Assembly (NCBI GenBank): GCA_002179805.1
Contig: NAVB01000092.1
Span: 18,190-82,189, forward strand
DNA length: 64,000 bases
From: Acanthamoeba lenticulata
Taxonomy: Eukaryota > Discosea > Longamoebia > Acanthamoebidae
Direction of reading: 5' to 3'
Position 1 is the stretch's first letter. The number at the start of each line of letters is the position of its first letter. Position numbers and translations under genes: made by a program. A model generated the notes under the pieces. It was not told the DNA's origin. It saw only the letters and a list, made by a program, of their open reading frames with translations, and searched no databases. Of this stretch, positions 11,471 to 21,095 are shown one piece after another.

Positions 11471-12270
11471 ATGAAGCAGCGGCAGTTGACGTTGGGCATC
11501 ATCAAGCCGGACATCCTCGTGCCCTCCCTTCCTCTCCTTTTACAACGACAAACCTCGCCAGCGCTCACGCTGCCCGCCCTCTACCAGCACCCTCAGCCCC
11601 ACCGCGTCATCCTCTCCACAACGCCCTCCCCCTCACCGGCAAATGAAACGCCCCTCGAAGCGATTCTCCACATGATAGAGCAGGGTGGGTTCGAGATTGT
11701 GCAAAGCAAGCTCATGAATCTGCCTATCGAAGAGGCTGAGCGATTCTACGGCGAACACGAAGGCAGATTCTTCTATCAACGGCTAGTGGCCTTCATCACC
11801 AGGTTTGCCCTTCTGCTTCCTGCCTAATCTCAATTAGAGATTAATTGTCGAGTGTTCGCGTAGCGGCCCCATCATGCCCGTCGTCTTGGCGCGGGAGGAT
11901 GCCATCTTGCGGTGGCGCGCCCTCATGGGCCCGACCCACATCAGACGGTACGCGCGCCTCCCATGTGGTCCGTTTGCAGCCGCGCTTGGTTGATGACACG
12001 AACGGCGTACGCTCAGGGCACGCGTGGAGGCCCCGGACAGCATCCGCGGCCGCTTCGCCGCCTCTGACACACGAAACTCGACACACGGCTCCGGTGCGTC
12101 TGCCTTGCGCTGCCTCACGACGTGATCTTACACATGTGGCGTCGTTCCTCTTCTCTTGCCCACTACACACACACACAGACTCAGAGGAGAGCGCGCGGCG
12201 CGAGATCGAGTTCTTCTTCCCCGGCCTGAGCCATGAACAGCTCCTTCGATCATCGCCAGGCGTTCAATAA
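11471..12270 (+). CDS. Nucleoside diphosphate kinase, NME6-like
   Basis: Four exons (11471-11802, 11864-11947, 12017-12093, 12179-12270) give 585 nt, 194 residues. Start QLTLGIIKPD is the NDPK opening strand. RFYGEHEGRFFYQRLVAFI, SGPIMPVVLAREDAI, WRALMGPTHIRRARVEAPD, SIRGRFAASDTRNSTHGSDS follow the NME6 pattern closely. H162 in NSTHGSDS is the catalytic histidine, phosphorylated by NTP and passing phosphate to NDPs. NME6-type enzymes in animals are mitochondrial and weakly active (family knowledge). Oddity: about 40 residues rich in Leu, Pro and Ser are inserted after IIKPD. The stop codon TAA lies inside the AATAAA signal. Convergent with the PTPS gene, 66 bp away. Confidence 0.9.
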
Positions 12271-12271
12271 A
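12266..12271 (+). terminator. AATAAA polyadenylation signal overlapping the NDPK stop codon
   Basis: AATAAA at 12266-12271; its TAA (12268-12270) is the stop of the NME6-like gene. If used, the transcript would have an extremely short 3' untranslated region, consistent with the 66-bp gap to the convergent gene. Confidence 0.5.
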
Positions 12272-12336
12272 TACATGAAATGGAGCACATTACATCATCC
12301 AGATCTACACCTCGTTGCCGTCGTCGTCGGCCGACG

Positions 12337-13055
12337 CTACTCGCCGCGGTAGATAACGATATTGTTCTCGGTCTCGTGCAAGCGCACCTCGTGCAGCAGC
12401 TCTGCGTACATGGTCACAGTGGCTGTGTGAGGTAGAGACTCGTGTAGAGCCGCATACATGTGGTCAATGGGGGCGCACCAGGCGAGGGGAGGAAGTCGCA
12501 AAGTCGCTGCCAGCAGAAGATGGCCACGTTCTCCGTGGTGCTCACGCGCTCCCGAAACCACTCCACGTCCCGATCCAGGTTCTGCACAGACAGACCTTTC
12601 AGCAGCTGAGGGCGGGCGGCGAAAGGGCGCTGTAGTCAACGCAGCACCTTGTGGTCCAGAGGCTCAATGATGGCCTGATGCATTATCTCCTTCAGCTCCG
12701 CAAGGTTCATCACCATCCCCGTGACGGGATCAACCTGATGCATCAATAAAGAGATGAGCAAAACTGTGAGAAATAGTTCATAAAAACAGACAAAAATGAA
12801 TACCTGGCCTTTGAGCAGGACTTCAACGGTGTAATTGTGTCCATGGCCGTTGGGGTTGTTGCACTTGCCATAGAGGGCTCGGTTGTCCTCGTCGGAGAGT
12901 TGGGGCGCGTGCAGTCGATGCGCGGCAGAGAAGGTCTCCCTTCTGCTCAAAATCACCACTGGTCGCTTCGCTCCGTTTGTGGCACCGATTGGTGAGGTGG
13001 AGGTAGCACCTGAAGGGAAGGTGGCAGAATCAGGCGATTGCCTGAGGAGGGACAT
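12337..13055 (-). CDS. 6-pyruvoyl-tetrahydropterin synthase family enzyme
   Basis: Four exons (12804-13055, 12648-12734, 12479-12581, 12337-12401) sum to 507 nt, 168 residues. PTPS converts 7,8-dihydroneopterin triphosphate to 6-pyruvoyl-tetrahydropterin, the second step to tetrahydrobiopterin. Zinc ligands H46 ([10 protein letters not shown]), H71 and H73 (NGHGHNY), the catalytic cysteine C65 ([15 protein letters not shown]) and the family stretch [24 protein letters not shown] are all present. The C-terminus [14 protein letters not shown] matches eukaryotic PTPS, which ends ETDNNIVVYKG. The first 35 residues are Ser/Thr/Pro-rich and extra. A QueD/PTPS-III type function cannot be excluded from sequence alone, but the Cys and C-terminus favour true PTPS. 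Confidence 0.92.
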
Positions 13056-13159
13056 GGGAATAACACAAGGGAATCTGGTGTTTTGTTTCTATTTATTGTT
13101 TGTTTTCCCTTGCCAGCAGAAAAAGAAAAAATAATATTGCTATTTAATTCAATCACGAG
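13056..13159. promoter_or_regulatory. Divergent promoter between PTPS and Tom22-like genes
   Basis: 104 bp separate the two start codons, which point away from each other. AT-rich (TTTATTGTTTGTTTTCC, AAAAAATAATATTG) compared with flanks; no defined core motif recognised. Confidence 0.5.
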
Positions 13160-13597
13160 ATGGATAGATCGAGAGCTGCTGAGGTTGTGGACGAAGACGA
13201 GGAATTTGACGAGTACGATGAAGATGAGGAGGAAGAAGAGGAAGAGGAAGAATATGAGTTTGAGCCGTGGCCTGCAGATGGCCAGGCAGACTACGAGGGA
13301 GTGCCACTGGCCGCTGCCGATGGTGTGGCCGCCCTGCAAAGAAGCACTGCAGGCCGGCAGGCGATGCGAGCCAGCCGCGCGTCTTCTACGTCACGTAGCA
13401 AGATGGCGCGTTGGGGCCGCTGGACAGCTGACACTTGGAACGGCACCAAGTCGTGGTTCCTCGGCCCTTTCTTCATCGGCGTTGCGCTGGGGCTGGGCAT
13501 CTCGCTTGGTCGATCAACCTTCTTCGTGGCGATGCAGCGCACTACAACTCTCCTGCTTGGCTCAGCAGGTGCTGCACGATTCAGCCGCACATCTTGA
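13160..13597 (+). CDS. Acidic, C-terminally anchored small membrane protein, Tom22-like candidate
   Basis: Single exon, 145 residues. The layout is strongly acidic N-terminus (about residues 9-40, an almost unbroken Asp/Glu run), a neutral-basic middle (RQAMRASRASSTSRSKMARW), then WNGTKSWFLGPFFIGVALGLGISLG as a single membrane segment (about 98-117) and a short basic/hydroxylated tail. An acidic cytosolic domain, basic segment and one late transmembrane helix is the plan of Tom22, the mitochondrial outer-membrane import receptor, and W..TKS before the helix recalls it. Primary similarity is weak, so this is an inference; a generic tail-anchored protein is the alternative. Confidence 0.55.
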   Translation: MDRSRAAEVVDEDEEFDEYDEDEEEEEEEEEYEFEPWPADGQADYEGVPLAAADGVAALQRSTAGRQAMRASRASSTSRSKMARWGRWTADTWNGTKSWFLGPFFIGVALGLGISLGRSTFFVAMQRTTTLLLGSAGAARFSRTS

Positions 13598-13763
13598 GTC
13601 AAACTTCCTGTAAATTCTTGCCGGCGACTAATTCTGATCGACACATCAAGTCCTTTTGGCAAGCTGAGCTTTGTTTGGGGTTGGCAACGCCAAGGTCCAG
13701 GACCTTGAAGGTTCAGCTGGAACCAAGGTCATCATAGAGTTAACCCAAAAACCAGGGGTTGCA

Positions 13764-16700
13764 TCAGGACTCAGGGTCATCATCCTCATCGTCATCGGCG
13801 TTGGCCTTGCTGCTGCGCTTCTTCGTCTTCTTCTTCATCTTGCGCGGGGTGCCCTTGGACTTCTCCGCGCCCTTGGCGTGGTACTTGGCCACCCACTTGC
13901 TCACAAAGGACTCGATGCACTTGACCTCTGGCGTTTGCCACACGGGGTTCAGCTGATTGTCCAGCGTCTCGTTCTCGCCCTGCCGATTGGGTGGTGATTA
14001 AAACAACATAGCAACATATCTACATGACGACAATGGTGGTGTGTTGGGTAGTTGGGTCTAGAACCTTGCTCGAGGCGCGCTGGACCTTCTTGAGCTCGCC
14101 CTTCTCGTCGGTGGTGTAGGAGTGGTCCTCCAGGTGGCCGTCCTTGACCAGCTTGCGGTAGTAGTTGGCGCACTGGTAGCCCACGAACCCGGGCACGCCC
14201 TTGGAGAACAGGCCCCACGCCGTGCCGATGATCCACCCCTCCCGCACAAACTCGTCGTACCGCGCCATGAACGCCTGCGCTCCACGCAGCCAGCCGCACG
14301 ACACACGACACGCGCGCGCACGACACACACTCAGTCACAGTACGGGACATGGGGCTTGGGCCGGAGAGGGAGGCGAGGCGCGGACCTCGTGGTTCTCCTG
14401 CTTCTGCTCGGTCGTTGAGGCGCGGTGCGACTGCTTGACGACCGGGTCTGTACACGCATGCGCGCGCGCGTGTGCGCAGCTTGTAAGACACACGCGCAAA
14501 CACATGCGCACACACGCAAGCACGCACGCACCTTCGAAGCGGTAATAGTAGGCGTTGGCGTTGTCGTGGCGGAGCTTCCAGGCCGTGAGTCGCGCAGCGG
14601 ACCACTTCTTGACGGTTTCTTCGTCGAACGGGTAGCGGATGGTGACGACCGCCCCCGACTCGGGCGACACCACCTCCTGCACGCGGTCGCACTCGCGCGG
14701 CTCCTGTGGATCGGCCGAAGCTGACGACGACGACGACTTCTTGGGCTGCTTCTTCTTTACCTTTGTCGACGCCTTGGCCTTGGTCGTCGCCTTGGGCGGT
14801 CGCTTGCCCGCTTTGGCCTTGGGCCCTTTGAGGGCGGCCGTCTTCTTCTTCTTTGTCGTTCGCTTGTACTCTTCCTCCTCTTCCTCGTCGTCATCTTCAT
14901 CATCTTCGTCGTCCTCTTCATCCGCGCTCTCGTCGTCGTCATCATCATCCACTTCATCATCATCATCATCATCGTCGCGTCGTCGTCGCCGCTTGGCGGG
15001 CTTCTTCTTGCCCGCATTCGACACCGCTCGCTTGTTCTCCTTCTCCGCATCATCGTCATCTTCATCTTGATCAACTTCATCATGATCGCCATCATCTTCA
15101 CCATCCTCATCACCATCATCGTCCTTTGTTCTCCGACGCTTGGCGCCGCCAGCAGAGGTCTTGGGGCCCTTCGTCGCCTTGCGCTTGGACGACGGGCGAG
15201 TCGGCGTGGCGAACGTCGCCTTCGTCTTGGCCGCCGGCTGAACCAAGTAGGCGTCGATCTTCTTCTGCTGGACGCCGGTGAGCTCCTCGTCGCAGATCTT
15301 CCGGTGGATGATCTTCTTCCGCTTGATCGGGATCGGCGGCGTGAAGGACGGCAGCCGTGCTGAGCCGCTGCCGCCCAACGACTGCCGCCGTTTGCGTGTC
15401 GTGGCCGTCGCCGCGGCCGCGCCGCCGCCGGTGATGGCCAGCAGCGTCTTGTCGGCCGCGCCAAGCAGACCGCCCGGGACGGCCGCGGTGGTGGCGGTGG
15501 AGGTTGATGAGGCCGAGGCCCGCTTGCGCGGGAGCTGCGGCGAGGCATAGGCCGGCGGGGACACGCCGTAGAGCGAGGCGATAGAGGGCCCGTTCTTGCC
15601 GCCCAGCGACACGGCCCGCCGCACCGCCCGCACGGTCCTCTCGAAAAAGTCTGCGTGCCCACACAGACAGCAGCCCAGCGTGACGTCAGCAACGCCAAGT
15701 CGACACAAAACAAGAGCATAAGGGGATTGACCGCACCGATCGAGGGACCGGTGGTGAGGCCGTGTACGCTCTGCTCGTAGGCCATGAGCTGCTGCTTGAA
15801 GCCGTCGTTGATGTTGAGGTTGGGCGAGAGGTTGGCCAAGTGCTCGTAGGCCCGCTTCAGCGACCACTTGCAGTAGCGCATGAGGTAGGCGATGATGACC
15901 GTCGGGCTGCGGCTGCGGCCTTCGCTGCAGTGCACCAGCACCGCCGGCCCGTGCACGCCCTCATCGTCGGCGTCCATCGGCTTCTGCTGCTCCTCTGGCT
16001 TGGCCTCGCCCTGCGCCTCGGCCTCGACTTCGGTCTCGGCCTCCTGCTTGACGACAGGGTCCTCCTGCGCCGGCTCAGGCTTGAGGGCCGACACGTCCGC
16101 CTTGTCCGAGACGACGGTCATAGCGTCGTCGACGTGGCCGCCGTCCGTGGCCGTGGCCGTGACGGGAGCGGCGGGCTGGATAGCGGCCAAGTGGGCCTTG
16201 TCGACATATTTGCGCTCGACAAAGGAGCCGATGACGCGGTGGATAAAGTCGGTGGCCTCCTCGAAAAACTTGTCGATCCGGTGCGTGCCGTCGTCGGCCA
16301 CGCGGATGCGATGATAGTTGATGACGGTGTTGTCCGTCGCGGCCTTCTCGAAAAAATTGCGGACCTCCATGCTGGCGTTGACGACGTGCGTGCAGCGGAC
16401 CTGCGCCAGCCAGTCCTCGTTGGAGGCGACGTGCTTGCTGCCGAGGTAGAGCCGCGGGATGACCATCTTGCCGGTGGTCCGCTCGATGACGCGGCGCTCG
16501 TGCTCCTCCTCGAGGCGCTTCTTCTCGAGCAGGAGCTGCTCCTTGCGCTCAAAGTTACGCCGACGGCGCTCGTCCTCCTGGGCGGCGCGCAGGGTGGCCT
16601 CCTCGGCTTCGGCCGCCGCCTCGGCCTGTCGGTTGATCGCGTCGGCCCGCGCGGTGTAGTCGTCCTTGGCGGCCTTGGCCAGCGCGCGCCAGGCCTCGCC

Positions 16701-18327
16701 GTACTTTTTCTGGAGCTCGCGAAAGGCCAACCCGGCGTTCTCGCTCATGATGCGCTCACGCGCCTCCTGGCAGAACAGGGTGTAGCCCTGCACCTTCTTC
16801 AGGGCCCCGTCCCGCCGCTTGGCCGGCGCTACGACCGGCTGCGGCTGCGTGGCCGTGGCGGCGGCGACTGGCGGGGCGGCCGTCACGGCAGGCACCGGCG
16901 CTTCGGCGTCGGCTTGGTTCTCGAGGCTGGCATCGGGCGTGGCGGTGGCGGCGGCAACGACGGTGGAAGCCGTGTGTTCTTGGTCGTCGGCCGCGTCCGC
17001 AGCGTGGCTGGTGGCTAGCGAGGCATCAGCGTCTACGCGCATGACCAGGCCCGGACCGAGCCGTCGCATCTTGAAAACGAGGCGGTTGGGCGAGGTGACC
17101 GAAGATGCCGATGACGACGACCAAGAGGAGGAAGAAGAAGAAGAAGACGAAGAAGAAGGTGTGGTGGGAGACGAGGGCTGCGAGTCACCTTGGTGCAAAG
17201 GCACCGGATGGAGCAGCGACGGAGTGGAGGATGACGAAGTTGGCGCCGTCGGTGATGAGACGGGAGACGAGGAGAACGAAGAGCCGTCAAGGCTCCTCCT
17301 TCGCCATCTGCGCCTTCCCGTGAGGCTGCGTCGTCGTCGCGCGCGCCCGTCTGCAGGCGCCTCAGAGTTCTCGTCCTCGCTCTCAGCTTCGCCGCTGGCA
17401 CCGTCGCCACCACCATCATCATCCTCCCCTCCTGCATTGTCTTGTCCCTCAGCTTTGGCGTCGTCGCCAATGTGTCGCTCGTGCTCGGCGCTCTGCAGAT
17501 CCGGTGGCAGCAGCAGTGTCACGATGTCCATATTGTCGTTGTCCATGTGTTCCTCCGCGACGGCCAAAGGTGCTGGCGTTTCGAGGCGGCCGAGTACTCC
17601 GAGCTCAGGCTCGGGCTGGGCCGTCGTCGTCATCGTCGTCGTAGTGGTTGTTGTCGTTGGCGTCAACGGCGTTGTCATGCTGCTGCTATCGACGATGACT
17701 GGGTTCAGAGGGAAGACGATGGGCTCTTCTGGAAGCTCAATGACGGCCTCCAAGGGCGCGTCCACTGTGCCACCCACATTTCATCGCATCAGTATTCCAG
17801 CGCAAAGCACGCGGCGCGAGGAGTACCGTGCGCAGCGGCGCCGTGCGTGGCCAATATCTTTTCGAGGTCCTGAGCGTGCCAGTCCTCGAACTCGTCCATC
17901 AAGAAGGCGTCCTCGTTGAACGTGTCTGTCCCTCAGCGTGGACATCATCAGCGTTTTACCCTGACGGCCGGCTTTGTGGGGGGCGTAGTGGGCATATGGT
18001 ACCATGTTTCTGGCTGTCAGAGGACGTGAACTCAGGTCCGAGCGTGCGCACGGCCAGCACATCATCGGCTGGAACTCCACCAGACGGTCGAGGCGGCGCG
18101 GTGCCTCCTGTGTGGTGCCATGGCGTCAGGTCCGACGATGTGCGTAAAAAAAAAAAAGCAATAATTTAATTCAAAGAAAATATTCGCGTGTAGCGGGTAC
18201 CCTTGTGTTGATCATCGAGGAAGGAGAACCAGGAGTCTATGTCAGCCGAGGTGGCAGAGGGCGAGCAGCTGAGAAAGGAATTCTGGGAGGCTTCACCCGC
18301 GCCCAAGTCCCCCAGAAACTCGTCCAT
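13764..18327 (-). CDS. HMG-box / dual-specificity phosphatase / SANT-like nuclear fusion protein
   Basis: Seven exons (18201-18327, 17827-17925, 15737-17764, 14532-15650, 14386-14447, 14065-14274, 13764-13979) sum to 3861 nt, 1286 residues. Order: acidic N-terminus (MDEFLGDLGAGE); Thr/Ser tracts; HMG box about 396-451 (LKKVQGYTLFCQEARERI, FRELQKKYGEAWRALAK); charged coiled coil about 452-506; dual-specificity phosphatase about 507-746 with KMVIPRLYLGSKHVAS and the CX5R loop HCSEGRSRSPT (Cys about 688); Lys/Arg nuclear tracts alternating with Asp/Glu runs; a SANT/Myb-like motif about 1146-1190 (FMARYDEFVREGWIIG, WGLFSKGVPGFVGYQ); basic C-terminus. The phosphatase core carries an acidic insert of about 85 residues. 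Inferred role: chromatin-bound phosphatase. All phases agree, so the fusion appears genuine. Confidence 0.82.
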
Positions 18328-18768
18328 GGGAAATGATCAAGAGGCGGAATGTGGCGTCGCGATTCTTATGCGTAGGCAAATGAGTAAAAATGCGGGGCAC
18401 TGAAGAGGTCGCCTAGATCCGCTCAATTCAGGATGCTCGTTGTGTAAAAGTTCAGAAATGATTAAAAAATACAAAAAACAGTCGACCGTTGGGCGCGCAA
18501 ACGTCTGGCTCTGAAAAACGCGGGAAGTAGTTGAGCAACTTTTTTGCTGCCGGTATGTGGGTTCGAATCTGGCCAGGGCTCTGTTTTGCGAACCGCCAGA
18601 AGATTTGGCGTAGACCCAAAAAGCTAAAAACAAATCTTGAATGTGATTGGGCCAGTAAGTCAGTGAACCGCAGACATCAGCTAAGTTCCCAGAACCACGC
18701 CCGACACCCGACCAGCAGAGGAAGACCAACGCTAGCCAAACGTTTGGCTAAAACACACAACTCCCACG
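18328..18768. promoter_or_regulatory. Divergent promoter region with E2F-like sites
   Basis: 441 bp between the HMG-DSP start (minus) and the next plus-strand gene. It contains CGCGGGAA (reverse complement TTCCCGCG) near 18519 and GGCGCGCAAA near 18492, both close to E2F/DP sites, which would suit a nuclear or cell-cycle gene. This is motif resemblance only. Confidence 0.35.
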
Positions 18769-20911
18769 ATGGGCTACGACGAGATACCCCAACCTGTTGC
18801 AATGGACACGGCGCCAAGCGCTCCACCGCCTCCTTCCTCTACACCCCCCGCCATGCACGCGCCCCTCCGCAATTTACAGCAGTTGAACGACGCTACGCCA
18901 GAGGACATCACGACCGACATCATCAACACACCGCGAGACCAAGTCCCATGGCACGAGCGCCAGAGGGTGTGGCGCACGGTGGGTCTTGTGGTCGGCTCCT
19001 TGGGTGGCGTCGCCGCGGCCACCGGGGTGCAGCCCCTTCTGCTCAACCTCGTCCGTACGGCGCTGCCCAACGCCCCCGTCGCCCTGGCGGCGGGCATCAG
19101 CCCTCTGGCCGCCTGGGCCTGGACTTTGGGCGGCGCCGCGGCCGTCGCGCTGGGCTCCACCATGTGGTCCCGCCGATGCTACCGCGACCCAGAGGCCCTC
19201 CAGGCCTACTACGCCGACTTCTGCCGCCGCGGCTTCATGGCCGCCGCGGCCGACCACAAGTTCAGCGACCTCCTGCGCATCGCCACGCCCGAGGGCATGG
19301 CGACGAAGCTGCTCGAAGAGATGGCCCGCCTGCCCGGCTTTGACGCCGTGTGGCGCACCTACGGCGAGGCCCACCTGGCCGACATGCTGCACTTCCGCGT
19401 GCTTACGCCCGACTACCTCCGCTCCAGGCTCGCCGAAGACCACGAGACGCGCCCTTTCCACAAGGAGGAGGAAGCAATCGACTTGCTCGAGGCCATGCTG
19501 AGCTACGGCCGGTGGGTGATCAACCACCTGGAAGTGGCGCCGGCGTGGATACGCTACCACGTCGAGAACGACGTGCGCGAGCGCGGTCTGTCGTTCTCGC
19601 AGTTCGTGGCCCTGGGCGGCATGGCGCTGCACCCGAACGCGGCGGCCAAGCTCATCGGCCGCGAGCGCCTGCGCGACATGTTCTGGTGCGAGCTCCACCA
19701 CAAGGAGTGGACCTTCAAGCGCGTTAAAGAGCTCTGCTGCCCGTGGCTCTTCGCGCGCGATCCACTTCCTCACCTCGACCTGACCGACGACCAAGAAGAC
19801 GAAGAGGTTCGTGTCTCACCACAATTTATTGACATTTTTATTTATTTTACAAAAAAACGTAAGTGCCTTTAAAGTTAATTATCTTTATTCATTCATTTAA
19901 TCTCACAAATATCGTGATTGGCCACGTGCAGGGCGTCTACTCGGAGCGCAGCCTGATAAGGCCGGAGGAGCTGGCAGGCCTGTTCCACAACGAGCTCCTC
20001 GCGCTCGAGCTGAGCGACCTGCTCGATCTCTACTGGAAGTGGTACGCACTTGCTCTGAGTTGCGTTTGTTGCAAGAAGATGGCGCAAAGTGACACTGTGT
20101 GCGTTCAGGCCGCTTTCAGGCTATGGCCAAAGGCTGGTGCCGGACGTGGAGCTGCTCGGCACGCTGCGCCGCTTCCAGTCCCGCTACGAGAAGGTCGTGC
20201 AGACCAACACCAACAAGCGCCAGACCATCAAGGTGAGCTTGCCATACCGATCATTCCTTGCTCGTAAGCCTGTTCCCGTCTTCTCTGACCAGAACACCGT
20301 CAATCAGGCGCACTTTGACCAGCAACGGACGTTGGCCGAGTCGATCTACAACACTAAAGTCGGCGCCGCGAACAGGGAATACAGCCAGGTTCGTATGCCG
20401 CTGCTTGCAGCCCCCGTGTGGCGTCTGGCTGACGTCCAGCGCTGCTCGGCTTGCTCAGGTTGTCGACAAGTATGGTGAAGCGGCCAAGGAGCCGATCGTG
20501 GACAAGACCTCGATGATGGACGTAGACGCTCAAGAGGCCAAGGAAGACAAGAAGGAGAAGGAGAAGAAGAAGAAGAAGGACGAGAAGACCAGCGCGGAAG
20601 AGGCCAAGGTCGCCGCCGAGCGCAAGAAGGCCCAGCGCAAGCTGGCCAAGGCCCGAAACAACCTGACCAGCGCCAAGGAGGCGGCTGCCCTCGAGAGGAC
20701 GCTGCTGCTGACCATGCTCGAGAGTGATCGCGACGATCAGCTGCGCAAGGTGGAGGACCAATTGCGTCAAGCCAAGGCCCAGCTCAACAAGGAGTGGCTT
20801 CACCAGCACAGGGCTCACCTCGACAGGCCCAATGCCCCGATCCTCGTCCTCCCAACCTTTTCTCCAATGGCCTTTGTCCAGGCAAGCGCTCCGCCGCTTG
20901 AGGACAGCTAA
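18769..20911 (+). CDS. Unknown protein with paired hydrophobic segments and C-terminal coiled coil
   Basis: Five exons (18769-19806, 19932-20041, 20109-20232, 20293-20388, 20459-20911) sum to 1821 nt, 606 residues. The fourth exon could instead start at 20308, removing five residues. Pro-rich N-terminus; two hydrophobic segments around residues 65-125 (VGLVVGSLGGVAAATGV and WAWTLGGAAAVALGSTMW); a globular part with many Tyr, Arg and Trp (CYRDPEALQAYYADFCRRG, RERLRDMFWCELHHKEW); then a highly charged Lys/Glu/Ala coiled coil (about 440-580). I do not recognise the family. A membrane-anchored organellar protein with a coiled-coil tail is plausible. Phases and the exact multiple of three support the gene itself. 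Confidence 0.72.
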
Positions 20912-20942
20912 AAGATAGCGGCAACCAAAAACGAGAATTGTA

Positions 20943-20948
20943 AATAAA
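20943..20948 (+). terminator. AATAAA polyadenylation signal
   Basis: AATAAA lies 32 bp after the stop of the preceding gene, at a normal distance for 3' end formation. Confidence 0.5.
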
Positions 20949-20954
20949 TATGGA

Positions 20955-20962
20955 TGACGTCA
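20955..20962. promoter_or_regulatory. TGACGTCA (CRE-like) upstream of kelch-BTB gene
   Basis: A perfect palindromic CRE/bZIP site 134 bp before the chosen start codon of the kelch-BTB gene. The same octamer recurs elsewhere, mostly in introns (see findings), so a promoter role is uncertain. Confidence 0.4.
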
Positions 20963-21095
20963 GCTTTTAACTTTTTCACGGAAGATTCTTCGACAAGCTT
21001 ACGCCACCTTAACCTTCTCCGCAGGACAAGACTTGAACCGACAAGAAGCCCAAAACACCCAAACATTAGCAGACGGCCAACTTGTAAGGGCGAGG

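Noticed and set aside
14335..15867. Second, separate gene (510-residue minus frame) next to the HMG-DSP frame
   Set aside because: It is the continuation of the same gene in another frame: the 15651-15736 intron joins them with correct phase.
15762..17018. 418-residue plus-strand frame rich in Val, Leu, Gly
   Set aside because: Antisense shadow of the HMG-DSP exon; it arises from high-GC third codon positions.
18548..18566. tRNA B-box-like GGGTTCGAATCT
   Set aside because: Flanking bases cannot form a T stem or acceptor stem, and no A box or anticodon arm lies at the right distance.
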